Shown here in pieces: positions 1 to 6,428 of a stretch of DNA of 64,000 nucleotides. The position numbers were made by a program, and so were the translations under genes. The first letter of the stretch is position 1. Each line of letters begins with the position of its first letter. The notes beneath the pieces were generated by a model, which saw nothing but the letters and a program-made list of their open reading frames with translations, did not search any database and was not told the origin of the DNA. This stretch comes from Halorubrum sp. BV1 (GTDB lineage Archaea > Halobacteriota > Halobacteria > Halobacteriales > Haloferacaceae), in contig NZ_KN050825.1 of the NCBI RefSeq assembly GCF_000746205.1, forward strand, positions 1 to 64,000, read 5' to 3'.

Positions 1-665
1 CGGATGATGTTCGACTGCTTGTCACCCTCCGCCTGCTCGACCGCGGAGCGACGCTCTCCCTGCGCCTCCAAGATCATCGCGCGGCGGCGGCGCTCGGCGG
101 AAGTCTGTTGTTCCATCGCCTGCTGGACGTCCTTCGAGGGGTTGACCTCGCGGACCTCGACGCTCTCCACGCGGATCCCCCACTCGTCGGTCGGCTCGTC
201 TAACTCCTTGCGGATCTTCGCGTTGATCTCTTGGCGCTTGTTCAGCGTGTCGTCGAGTTCCATGTCGCCGAGGACCGCGCGCAGCGTGGTCTGTGCCAGG
301 TTCGAGACGGCCTTCTTGTAGTCGTCCACTTCGAGAAACGCCTTCTTCGCGTCCATCACCTTGATGTAGACGACCGCATCCGCGGTGACCGGCGAGTTGT
401 CCCGCGTGATCGCCTCTTGGCGGGGGACGTCGAGCGTCTGCGTCCGCATGTCGAACGGGTACGTGCGGGAGACGAACGGCGGGATGAGGTTGATGCCCGG
501 TTCGAGCAGCTTCCGGTACTCGCCGAACACCGTGAGCGTCTTCTTCTCGTAGGCGTCGACGATCTCGACCGATTGCCACAGGGTGATGATCGCCAGAAAC
601 AAAAAGAGCAGACCGACGCTCACCAGCCCAAAGCCGAGACCGGATTGGAGGGTAATCGGGCCCAT
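1..665 (-). CDS. SPFH/stomatin-prohibitin family membrane protein (C-terminus beyond window)
   Basis: Translation from ATG at 665 gives 221 codons running off the left edge. Residues about 8-28 form one hydrophobic anchor. It is followed by an SPFH domain with the usual landmarks (EYRKLLEPGINLIPPFV, MRTQTLDVP, VYIKVMDAKKA, LRAVLGDMELDD) and the start of the charged flotillin-like coiled coil (AMEQQTSAERRRRAMILEA). Family members oligomerise on the inner membrane face and scaffold membrane domains or proteases. The partner is not visible because the gene end and its downstream neighbour lie outside. A TATA-like element at 689-698 sits about 27 nt before the ATG, so the gene is probably leaderless. 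It is divergent from pssA. Confidence 0.88.
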   Translation of the reverse strand, partial: MGPITLQSGLGFGLVSVGLLFLFLAIITLWQSVEIVDAYEKKTLTVFGEYRKLLEPGINLIPPFVSRTYPFDMRTQTLDVPRQEAITRDNSPVTADAVVYIKVMDAKKAFLEVDDYKKAVSNLAQTTLRAVLGDMELDDTLNKRQEINAKIRKELDEPTDEWGIRVESVEVREVNPSKDVQQAMEQQTSAERRRRAMILEAQGERRSAVEQAEGDKQSNII

Positions 666-688
666 ACCGAGGGTTAGGCCATCGGACG

Positions 689-698
689 CTTAATACTT
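689..698 (-). promoter_or_regulatory. TATA element of the SPFH gene
   Basis: AT-rich box AAGTATTAAG on the minus strand, centred about 28 nt before the ATG at 665, the spacing expected for a leaderless haloarchaeal transcript. Confidence 0.5.
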
Positions 699-770
699 CG
701 GCCGCCGTCCGTCGATCGATCTGCCGGTCTCGACGGCGATCTGCGATCTGTCGCTGTACCGCCCCGTCGA

Positions 771-780
771 CGATAATAAA
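771..780 (+). promoter_or_regulatory. TATA element of pssA
   Basis: CGATAATAAA lies about 32-41 nt before the ATG at 812 in an otherwise GC-rich spacer, consistent with a start at or just before the ATG. Confidence 0.45.
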
Positions 781-811
781 CCCTAAACCCCGGCTCGTCG
801 ACCGATCCGGT

Positions 812-1561
812 ATGCACCTGCGGTTCGTCGAGCGGTTGGGACTCGCAGACGCGGTGACGGTGGCGAACGCGGCGGTGGGCTTTCTCGCCGTCGTGGCCGC
901 GACCGTCGACGCCACGCTCGCAGCCCGACTGATCCTCCTCGCCGCGGTCGCGGACGGGCTCGACGGCGTCGTCGCCCGACACCGCGGCTCAACGGACGCC
1001 GGTCCGTACCTCGACTCGCTTGCCGACGTGGCGTCGTTTGGTGTCGCTCCCGCCGGATTGGTCGCGTTCCTCGTCCTCGACGCGAGGTCGTTCGCGACCG
1101 ACCCCCTGTTCGTCGGCGGCGGCATGGCGGCGACGGCGCTTTTCGTCGCGGCCGCGGTCGCTCGATTGGGAATGTACACCGCCTACGACAGCGACAGCCG
1201 CGAGACGGTCGGCGTGCCGACCACGCTCGCCGCGACGGTGTTGGCCGCGGGGGTCGTCGCCGGATACACCGCACCAGGGCTGCTCGCCGCGGTCACGGCC
1301 GTGTTCGCTCTGCTTATGGGGTCGACGATCACCTATCCCGACCTCCACGCGCAGGACGCGCTCGTCATGGGCGTCGTGCAGGTCGCCGTGATCCTCACAC
1401 CAGCGGCGCACATGGCGACGGCGCGGCTCCCGCCGTGGATCGGCGAGGGGTTCGCGTTCGCGCTGTTGTTTCTCTCGTGTGGCTACCTGCTCCTCGGTCC
1501 GCGGTTCTACTGGGGCGACGGGATCCGGTCGCCAGAGGAGACGACGGAACGACGAGTGTGA
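812..1561 (+). CDS. pssA: CDP-alcohol phosphatidyltransferase, probable archaetidylserine synthase PssA
   Basis: A 249-residue polytopic membrane enzyme carrying the CDP-alcohol phosphatidyltransferase signature near residues 46-72 (DGLDGVVAR, then G, D and D in GPYLDSLAD). Seven residues separate the AR from the G, one fewer than the eight in the bacterial consensus. The DSLADVASFG form is typical of phosphatidylserine-type synthases. The expected reaction is CDP-archaeol plus serine giving archaetidylserine. In haloarchaea PssA and the decarboxylase PssD support archaeosortase A, which removes PGF-CTERM tails and allows lipid attachment. A PGF-CTERM protein (btuF) lies later in the window. 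pssD and artA are not here. Substrate assignment is by family resemblance. Confidence 0.82.
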   Translation: MHLRFVERLGLADAVTVANAAVGFLAVVAATVDATLAARLILLAAVADGLDGVVARHRGSTDAGPYLDSLADVASFGVAPAGLVAFLVLDARSFATDPLFVGGGMAATALFVAAAVARLGMYTAYDSDSRETVGVPTTLAATVLAAGVVAGYTAPGLLAAVTAVFALLMGSTITYPDLHAQDALVMGVVQVAVILTPAAHMATARLPPWIGEGFAFALLFLSCGYLLLGPRFYWGDGIRSPEETTERRV

Positions 1562-1628
1562 GCGCAGGCTGCGAGGTCACGACCGTCGAGAGAACTCGCG
1601 AACATCAGGAGAAATCACGAACGCCGGG

Positions 1629-1662
1629 AAAAAACAGATCCGGTAGACGCGACCGCGCCTAC
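1629..1662 (-). terminator. Probable transcription terminator of psmB
   Basis: On the minus strand an 8-bp stem (one G-U) closes a GGTC tetraloop at 1643-1662, overlapping the psmB stop codon. Eight nt later comes a run of six T (A on plus at 1629-1634). T-rich tracts end most archaeal transcripts; the hairpin is a bonus. Confidence 0.5.
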
Positions 1663-2390
1663 AGCAGCTCGTCGAACTCCTTGTAGCGGGTGATGTCGAC
1701 GCCCTCGTCGGTGACGACGGCGACGTTGATCCCGTTGCCGGACGCGAGGTCGCGCTCGACGGCGGACTGGATCGCCTTGGCGGCGACGCTCTTCGCCTCG
1801 TCGACGGTGAGGTCGTCGTGGTACTCCTGTTCTAAGACACCGAGGGCGTACTGCGAGCCGGAGCCGGTGACGGTGTACTCCTCTTCGGTCGTGCCGCCGA
1901 GGGCGTCAATGGAGTAGATGTGTGCGCCGTCGTCGTCGACGCCGCCCAAGATCGGCTGGACGATGAAGAACGCGCCCGTCCGGAGGAGGTTGCCGGTGAG
2001 CGTCGAGAGCGCCTCCATCGACATGTCCTTGCCGCGACGGGTCTCGTAGAGGCTCGTCTCGGCTTTGAGCGTGGAGATCAGGTTCTGAGCCGCCGAGACG
2101 GATCCGGCGATGGTGAGCGCGCCGCGGGGATGGACCTCCTCGACCTTCTGAACGTCCTTCGAAGAGACCATGCCGCCCATCGAGGCGCGCATGTCGGTCG
2201 CCATCACGACGCCGTCGGCGGTGCGGATGCCGACGGTCGTCGTGCCGGTTTTCATCTCGCCTTCGCCGTCGGCCTGTGCCGCACGGCGCTCGCTGTGTTC
2301 GAACTCGCCGATCTCCGGTCCGAAGACGGGCTGGTCGCGGCCCAACTCGTCGACCGGGCTGCTGGAGAGATCGCCAGTCGGTGATCGCAT
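1659..2390 (-). CDS. psmB: Proteasome subunit beta (20S core, Ntn hydrolase)
   Basis: A 243-residue precursor of the catalytic beta subunit. The first 49 residues are an acidic propeptide ending MKTG. Autocleavage before T50 would expose the nucleophile in TTTVGIRTADGVVMATD. The oxyanion and lysine region (MGGMVSSKDVQKVEEV, residues about 70-85) and the SGSQYALGVLE segment are intact. The 49-residue propeptide matches the length I recall for haloarchaeal psmB products. I chose the ATG at 2390 over an upstream in-frame start because a TATA element (2414-2423) lies about 28 nt before it. The alpha subunit and PAN ATPase are encoded elsewhere. Confidence 0.96.
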   Translation of the reverse strand: MRSPTGDLSSSPVDELGRDQPVFGPEIGEFEHSERRAAQADGEGEMKTGTTTVGIRTADGVVMATDMRASMGGMVSSKDVQKVEEVHPRGALTIAGSVSAAQNLISTLKAETSLYETRRGKDMSMEALSTLTGNLLRTGAFFIVQPILGGVDDDGAHIYSIDALGGTTEEEYTVTGSGSQYALGVLEQEYHDDLTVDEAKSVAAKAIQSAVERDLASGNGINVAVVTDEGVDITRYKEFDELL

Positions 2391-2413
2391 TAGGCGTGCG
2401 TTGGCCCGGCGCG

Positions 2414-2423
2414 CTGATAAAGG
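2414..2423 (-). promoter_or_regulatory. TATA element of psmB
   Basis: Minus-strand CCTTTATCAG, centred about 28 nt before the ATG at 2390. It fixes the psmB start and predicts a leaderless message. Confidence 0.55.
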
Positions 2424-2532
2424 CAACCCTTCGGGGACCGACCGCCGGTTCCGACGGGACTATCAGTCCACTCTCGACAGCGCAACCGAGGACGGAACCC
2501 GGCAGTCGGGCGCGGTGACGCGCTGTGTGTCG

Positions 2533-2706
2533 TCACTCCTCGGCGTTCTCGTACGCGGAGCCGGTGGTCTCGACGAGCCGGCCGATGGGAACGTTGATGC
2601 CGAGTCGGTTGCGCGCGAAGACGGCGACTGGGAACAGCGAGATGCCGATGGCGACGGTCGCCTGGTGCAGCCCGAAGAGGGCCGCCGAACGGATGCGGTC
2701 GAACAT
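2533..2706 (-). CDS. Small membrane-associated protein, 57 residues, function unknown
   Basis: A short gene encoding MFDRIRSAALFGLHQATVAI and continuing to ENAEE. Residues about 9-31 (LFGLHQATVAIGISLFPVAVF) are hydrophobic enough for one membrane pass. An RNRLG turn and an amphipathic, acidic C-terminus follow. A strong TATATATA box at 2737-2744 lies about 30-38 nt upstream, the best promoter in this stretch. It sits upstream of psmB on the same strand, 142 nt away, so probably has its own transcript. Similar short proteins occur in haloarchaea as hypotheticals. No function can be assigned. Confidence 0.75.
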   Translation of the reverse strand: MFDRIRSAALFGLHQATVAIGISLFPVAVFARNRLGINVPIGRLVETTGSAYENAEE

Positions 2707-2736
2707 TGGTCGTCACCCGAGCCGAGCAGCGGGATG

Positions 2737-2744
2737 TATATATA
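2737..2744 (-). promoter_or_regulatory. Strong TATA box of the 57-residue gene
   Basis: Perfect TATATATA, self-complementary, ending 31 nt before the ATG at 2706. Confidence 0.6.
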
Positions 2745-3011
2745 CTTTCCGTGGCGCTCGCCGATTCGAACTCTTCGCAGTCGTGCGATTTTGGAAATTC
2801 GTATATCTGTTCTGAAATGACCTGACCGGTCGGCCGAGGCCGCCATATCACAGGCCGTGTGGACCCCGTTCGTTTCCATAAGTTATGTGAATTACCACCG
2901 ACTCGTGCGCCTCGCTTCACGTCGTGCGGTTCGGGAGGCCGGACTGAGAGCGGCGCTCGGCGTCGTCGCCGAGGGCGGTCCAGATCAGCCGGGTGAGAGC
3001 GGACCGAACGG

Positions 3012-3018
3012 GATATAT
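3012..3018 (+). promoter_or_regulatory. TATA box that fixes the GTG start of the UDG-like gene
   Basis: GATATAT centred 28 nt upstream of the GTG at 3043, the expected geometry for a leaderless gene. It would lie inside the coding region if the farther upstream GTG at 2857 were used. Confidence 0.55.
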
Positions 3019-3042
3019 CCGGGCGCGCGCCTATGGGTTCGC

Positions 3043-3699
3043 GTGCAGAACGTTACGGACCGGACCCGCAACCCGTTCGGGATGCGGCCCGACTGTCAGA
3101 CGTACGTTCCCGGCTACGGCGACGCCAACGCGGACTTTCACCTCGTCGGCGACCACCCTGGCGTCCACGGCGGCGTCGAGACGGGCGTCCCGTTCACCGG
3201 CGAACCGTGGTCTGCAGCCTTCCTGTCGGCGTTGACCGACGCCGGGCTGATCGCGGGGTTCGATTCTGACGCCGCGTCAGCGGCCAACGAGACGCCGGTT
3301 CGAACCGAGCGGTCGTTCTTCTCGTACCTCCACATGTGTGCGGCGGCGGGAACGCCGAGCGAGGACGACTACGCCGACATGGAGCGGTTCTTCGACGCGG
3401 AACTCCGAGCGATCGCGGCCCACGTTCTGCTCCCGGTCGGCGCGCGGGCGACTGACCACGTCCTCCGACAGTACACCGCGCAGGCGCAGACGACCGACGT
3501 CGACATGCAATCGCTCCACGCCGAGGAGATCCTCGGCTCCGGCTGGCTCGTCGTCCCGATCAGAGACCCCGCCCAGTGGGCGGACGGCGACGCGGACCGG
3601 CTCGTCGACTCGCTCCGGGAGCTTCAGTCGACCGACTTCCGCCGAGAGAGCGACCTCGGTCGGTTCATCGCCGGCAGCGATCCGTATCTGGTCAGATGA
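3043..3699 (+). CDS. Uracil-DNA glycosylase superfamily protein
   Basis: A 218-residue protein from GTG 3043. Residues 36-53 (GDHPGVHGG..TGVPFTG) match the layout of the UDG motif 1 region (GEAPG...GRPFVG in family 4). The second motif is probably LVVPIRDPAQW near residue 165-175 in place of the usual HPS loop. Only two cysteines near the family 4 positions are seen (C18, C99), so a complete four-cysteine iron-sulphur cluster is unlikely. I recall closely similar haloarchaeal proteins annotated as uracil-DNA glycosylase. The reaction would be uracil excision from DNA. Because catalytic positions are atypical, substrate and even activity are uncertain. Confidence 0.65.
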   Translation: MQNVTDRTRNPFGMRPDCQTYVPGYGDANADFHLVGDHPGVHGGVETGVPFTGEPWSAAFLSALTDAGLIAGFDSDAASAANETPVRTERSFFSYLHMCAAAGTPSEDDYADMERFFDAELRAIAAHVLLPVGARATDHVLRQYTAQAQTTDVDMQSLHAEEILGSGWLVVPIRDPAQWADGDADRLVDSLRELQSTDFRRESDLGRFIAGSDPYLVR

Positions 3700-3718
3700 T
3701 CCAGACTCTGTCGCGCGC

Positions 3719-3777
3719 TCCGAACCTCGGCAGGCGACCCGGTCCCCGCAGGGCGATCCGAACCTCGGCAGGCGACC
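3719..3777. repeat. Pair of 21-bp direct repeats
   Basis: The sequence TCCGAACCTCGGCAGGCGACC occurs at 3719-3739 and again at 3757-3777 (38-bp period), just after the stop of the UDG-like gene. It looks like a local duplication; no function is evident. Confidence 0.7.
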
Positions 3778-3984
3778 GGCGTCAGAGTCGAGGGGCTTCG
3801 AGCGATGTCGGCTCGCCGCGACGACCGCCGAACCCAGTGGATCGCGCCGATTCGCTGCCTGATGCATGTGGAGTTCCGGCGGCGCTCCGGGTCGGAAATC
3901 GGATCGTTCGACAAGAACCGACGCATGGACAGCCCGATCGTCAGCAATTTCGTGCGTAGGATAGCTATATTTGTCACTACTGCC

Positions 3985-3996
3985 CGAATTTTATAA
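3985..3996 (+). promoter_or_regulatory. BRE-TATA promoter of the small RNA candidate
   Basis: CGAA (3985-3988, BRE-like) directly followed by TTTTATAA (3989-3996). The expected start, 25-27 nt downstream of the box centre, falls at about 4017-4019, exactly where the first RNA hairpin begins. Confidence 0.6.
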
Positions 3997-4016
3997 CGGT
4001 CACCGCTATCTCACAG

Positions 4017-4101
4017 CAGACGCCCGAACGATCGGGCGTCGGCCGTAGGACTGGTACTCCATACGGCGGCTTGGTCAGCCGGCCCTCACGGGCCATTTTT
4101 C
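4017..4101 (+). ncRNA. Candidate structured small RNA, about 85 nt, four consecutive hairpins
   Basis: Helix 1 at 4019-4040 has a 9-bp stem and ACGA loop. Helix 2 at 4042-4067 has 6 bp, a bulged A and 3 bp with a 7-nt loop. Helix 3 at 4068-4080 has 4 bp and a TGGTC loop. Helix 4 at 4081-4094 has 5 GC pairs and a TCAC loop, then ATTTTTC at 4095-4101. Helices 2, 3 and 4 abut without spacers. A BRE-TATA element lies at the right distance upstream, and the T-run gives a plus-strand end. It is convergent with the downstream gene, so an antisense effect on that 3' end is possible. It fits no tRNA, 5S, SRP or RNase P pattern I can recall. No expression data are available. Confidence 0.6.
4081..4101 (+). 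terminator. Hairpin plus T-run terminator
   Basis: GGCCC-TCAC-GGGCC followed by A and five T. On the opposite strand no T-run follows the stem, so the polarity is plus. Confidence 0.55.
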
Positions 4102-4112
4102 ATTCGAGATAC

Positions 4113-5342
4113 TCAGCCGTCACTCACCAGCTCGTCGAGATACCGCCCGACGTGGTCGTCCATCCGCCGCTTGAACCCCGCCTGCCGCGCGAGTCGGTCG
4201 AGTTCGCGCGAAGCGTACGTCCCGTACTGGACCGCCTTCTTGTCGGCGACACGAACCGACTCCGGGACGCGGCCCGCCGCGGCGCGGCGCAGGGCGATCT
4301 TCCGCTCGCCGCCGGCGGACAGGAGCGCTCCGGGGAGCGCGAGCGCGGCGTCGACGATCCGGTCGTCGAGAAGGGGTGCGACCGGCTCCGTTCCCGCGGC
4401 CCGGATCGCGAGCACGTCCCGTTCGAGCTGGTCCGGGAGCGTGCGGACCGTCTCGGTCCGCGCCCCGCGGACGGTGTCCGCGTCGACGCGGTGGTCGTCG
4501 GCCGGATCGACGACCTTGCTGTAGCCGCCGAACAGCTCGTCTGCGCCCTGTCCGACCGCGAGTCGATCGAACCCGTCTTCGGCGGCCGCCTCGGCCACGA
4601 GGTACAGCGGGACCGCGATTGCGACATCCATCGGGTTCCGTCGCCCCGTCGCGTGAGCGACCGCGCGGACGGCGCGGATCAGCTCCTCGTGCGTGATCTC
4701 GACGACACGGAGGTCGACCGCTCGGTCGGCCGCCGCGGCCGCCTCGCGCGCTGCCGCGATGTCGTGACACCCCTCGAATCCGGCGACGTAGCGGGGAGCG
4801 TTCGGCACCGCGGCGGCGACGACGCCGGAGTCGACGCCGCCGGAGAACGCGACGGCGAGGTTGCCGGCCTCGCTCTCGCCGCCCGAACCGCCGCCGGCTC
4901 CGTCGTCCGAACCGCCGTCGCGAGCGAGGTCGGCGAGGACGTCGTCGAGCGCGGCGTCAACGGTCGCCTGCCCGGCGTCCGGATCGACGGGTCCGTCGTC
5001 GGGGAGGGTCCAGACGCGCTCCGTCCCCTCGGCGGACGCGACGCCGCCGGCGGGAACTGACACCGGATCGTCGAGATCGTGCCGGTCGAAGCTCCAGTTG
5101 GTCGGAGCGGTCGGATCGCGGTCGGAAGTGGGTGGGTCACGGTCGGTCTCGGGCGTCGCGCCGCGGTCGACGAAGATCGGCTCGCGGCCGAGCACGTCGC
5201 GGACGAGGACGGGGCCGGACCGACCGGGAGGATCGGCGATCCGTCCCGCGAAGCCGCGGCCGCCTGGAAGCGGGTCGCGCGTCCTGAGGGCCTCCCGAAC
5301 GCGGTCGGCCGGCGCGCCGCGGAGCGTGGGCGTCCGCGTCAT
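4113..5342 (-). CDS. Asparagine-synthase-like ATP-dependent ligase without glutaminase domain
   Basis: A 409-residue protein whose second half is the asparagine synthase C-terminal fold. The PP-loop SGGVDSG is at residues 167-173 and the second ATP/substrate motif VGQGADELFGGYSK is near 265-280. The conserved lysine-rich ADKKAVQYG follows near 375. Unlike AsnB it has no N-terminal Cys-2 glutaminase. The first 160 residues are acidic and partly low-complexity (DDGAGGGSGGESE). It probably adenylates a carboxylate and accepts an amine, but the substrate is unknown. The start ATG lies 6 nt past the stop of the PHP gene, so the two are probably co-transcribed. Confidence 0.78.
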   Translation of the reverse strand: MTRTPTLRGAPADRVREALRTRDPLPGGRGFAGRIADPPGRSGPVLVRDVLGREPIFVDRGATPETDRDPPTSDRDPTAPTNWSFDRHDLDDPVSVPAGGVASAEGTERVWTLPDDGPVDPDAGQATVDAALDDVLADLARDGGSDDGAGGGSGGESEAGNLAVAFSGGVDSGVVAAAVPNAPRYVAGFEGCHDIAAAREAAAAADRAVDLRVVEITHEELIRAVRAVAHATGRRNPMDVAIAVPLYLVAEAAAEDGFDRLAVGQGADELFGGYSKVVDPADDHRVDADTVRGARTETVRTLPDQLERDVLAIRAAGTEPVAPLLDDRIVDAALALPGALLSAGGERKIALRRAAAGRVPESVRVADKKAVQYGTYASRELDRLARQAGFKRRMDDHVGRYLDELVSDG

Positions 5343-5347
5343 CGGCG

Positions 5348-6031
5348 TCAGCGAAGCCCCCGGAGCGCGCGGAGCGCGCGTCGCTTCGCGCCGCCACCGA
5401 ACTGCCGGAGCGAGACGCGCCACGGCGTCCGCTTTCCGACGACGCTGGTCCGCCCCTCCCGGATCGCGTCGAGGATCGCGTCGGCGGACCGCTCCTCGGC
5501 CGCGACCTCGGTCACCGCCTGTCCGACCATCTCGGAGATGTGCGCGTCGCTTCCGGCGGTCATCGGGAGTCCGTGGCGTATCGCGAACGTCTCCGCCTGT
5601 CGGTTCGAGCGGCCGGTGAACAGCCGGGAGTTGTACACTTCGAGGGCGTCGGCGCTCGCCAGTCGCTCGTCGGAGATGTGAGCGGCGACGCCGTGGCGGG
5701 ACTTCTGGAAGGGATGGGGAACGACCGCGATACCGCCCATCTCGCGGATGCGGTCAAGCGTCTCGTCGAAGGGGAGGCCGCTCTCGACGCGCTCGTCGAT
5801 GCCGAACGCGAGGACGTGGCCCGCCGCGCAGGTCACCTCCATGCCGACGATGCCGACGAGCCCGTAGTCGGCGGCCTTCTCGGCCGCCTCGATGCTGGCG
5901 TCGATCTCGTCGTGGTCCGTGACGGCGAGCGCGTCGAGGCCGACGCCGGCCGCCTGCTCCAAGAGGAGGTCGACCGGGTCGCGCCCGTCGTACGAGAGCG
6001 CCGAGTGCGCGTGCAGCTCGACCGATAGCAC
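5348..6031 (-). CDS. PHP-domain phosphoesterase
   Basis: A 227-residue metal-dependent phosphoesterase of the PHP family (related to polymerase-histidinol phosphatases and nucleoside bisphosphate phosphatases). Metal-binding motifs appear in order: HAHSALSYDG near residues 6-15, VTDHDEID near 36, VVPHPF near 103 and TAGSDAHIS near 160. The GTG at 6031 is preferred because a TATA-like box (TTTTTAAGTC, 6051-6060) lies about 24 nt before it and the conserved domain begins at residue 4. It leads a probable two-gene unit with the asparagine-synthase-like gene. The true substrate cannot be told from sequence. Confidence 0.85.
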   Translation of the reverse strand: MLSVELHAHSALSYDGRDPVDLLLEQAAGVGLDALAVTDHDEIDASIEAAEKAADYGLVGIVGMEVTCAAGHVLAFGIDERVESGLPFDETLDRIREMGGIAVVPHPFQKSRHGVAAHISDERLASADALEVYNSRLFTGRSNRQAETFAIRHGLPMTAGSDAHISEMVGQAVTEVAAEERSADAILDAIREGRTSVVGKRTPWRVSLRQFGGGAKRRALRALRGLR

Positions 6032-6050
6032 GCGCTCACCTTCGCGAGTC

Positions 6051-6060
6051 GACTTAAAAA
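6051..6060 (-). promoter_or_regulatory. TATA element of the PHP gene
   Basis: Minus-strand TTTTTAAGTC about 24 nt before the GTG at 6031; supports a leaderless GTG start. Confidence 0.5.
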
Positions 6061-6161
6061 GCGCCTCGGTCCGGAGCGGCCGGCCCCGTTCCGGCGGCAC
6101 CCCGGCGTTCGGCGGCCGGCACAGGTCGGTGACGCCGGGGAAGGCCGGCGGTGCCGACCGG

Positions 6162-6428
6162 TCAGAACGCGCTCTCGCCGACCGTCTCGCGGTAGGTGCC
6201 CGTGCCGCGGCGCTCGCCCGCGTCCCACGTCTCGACCTCGACGAGCACGCGGGTGTCCACCGCGTCGGCCGGTGCCTCCCCGATCTGCAGCGCCGAGTCG
6301 CCGATGCGGGCGATCGCGGTCTCGCCCTCGCGACCCGTCACCATCACTTCGATCGTCTCGCCCGGCTCGTAGGCCGGCGTCGAACTCCGGAACGACCAGC
6401 CGGCGAGGAACTTCTCGAAGACGCTCAT
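6162..6428 (-). CDS. Small conserved haloarchaeal protein (DUF7513-like), 88 residues
   Basis: The protein begins MSVFEKFLAGWSF. A compact beta-rich segment follows (PGETIEVMVTGREGETAIARIGD, about 20-42), whose pattern resembles a TRAM/OB-type barrel, then an acidic tail. The ATG overlaps the NhaC stop codon as ATGA (6425-6428), so it is translated from the same message as the antiporter. I recall such proteins as an uncharacterised haloarchaeal family. The TRAM resemblance is only my reading of the spacing of the glycines and hydrophobics. No function is assigned. Confidence 0.75.
   Translation of the reverse strand: MSVFEKFLAGWSFRSSTPAYEPGETIEVMVTGREGETAIARIGDSALQIGEAPADAVDTRVLVEVETWDAGERRGTGTYRETVGESAF

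Larger units (their letters stand above)
2707..3042. other. Intergenic region with divergent promoters
   Basis: It holds the TATATATA box of the 57-residue gene (2737-2744), an AT-rich stretch around 2789-2820 with GTATATCT, another around 2877-2890, and the TATA box of the UDG-like gene (3012-3018). The frame of the next gene stays open through 2857-3042, but I see no protein-like conservation or promoter support for that extension. No RNA gene is recognised. Confidence 0.5.
3700..4112. other. Intergenic region with a short direct repeat and an RNA candidate
   Basis: Between the UDG-like gene and the convergent asparagine-synthase-like gene. It holds two 21-bp direct repeats (3719-3739 and 3757-3777), an AT-rich stretch from 3955, and the promoter and four hairpins of the RNA candidate at 4017-4101. 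I see no protein gene in it. Confidence 0.6.

Noticed and set aside
2857..3042. Upstream part of the UDG-like frame from an earlier GTG
   Set aside because: The promoter TATA (3012-3018) would lie inside it and the conserved sequence begins at 3043.
4017..4101. tRNA or 5S rRNA
   Set aside because: No acceptor/T-arm layout, no GTTC loop and no CCA-type end; four stacked hairpins fit neither.
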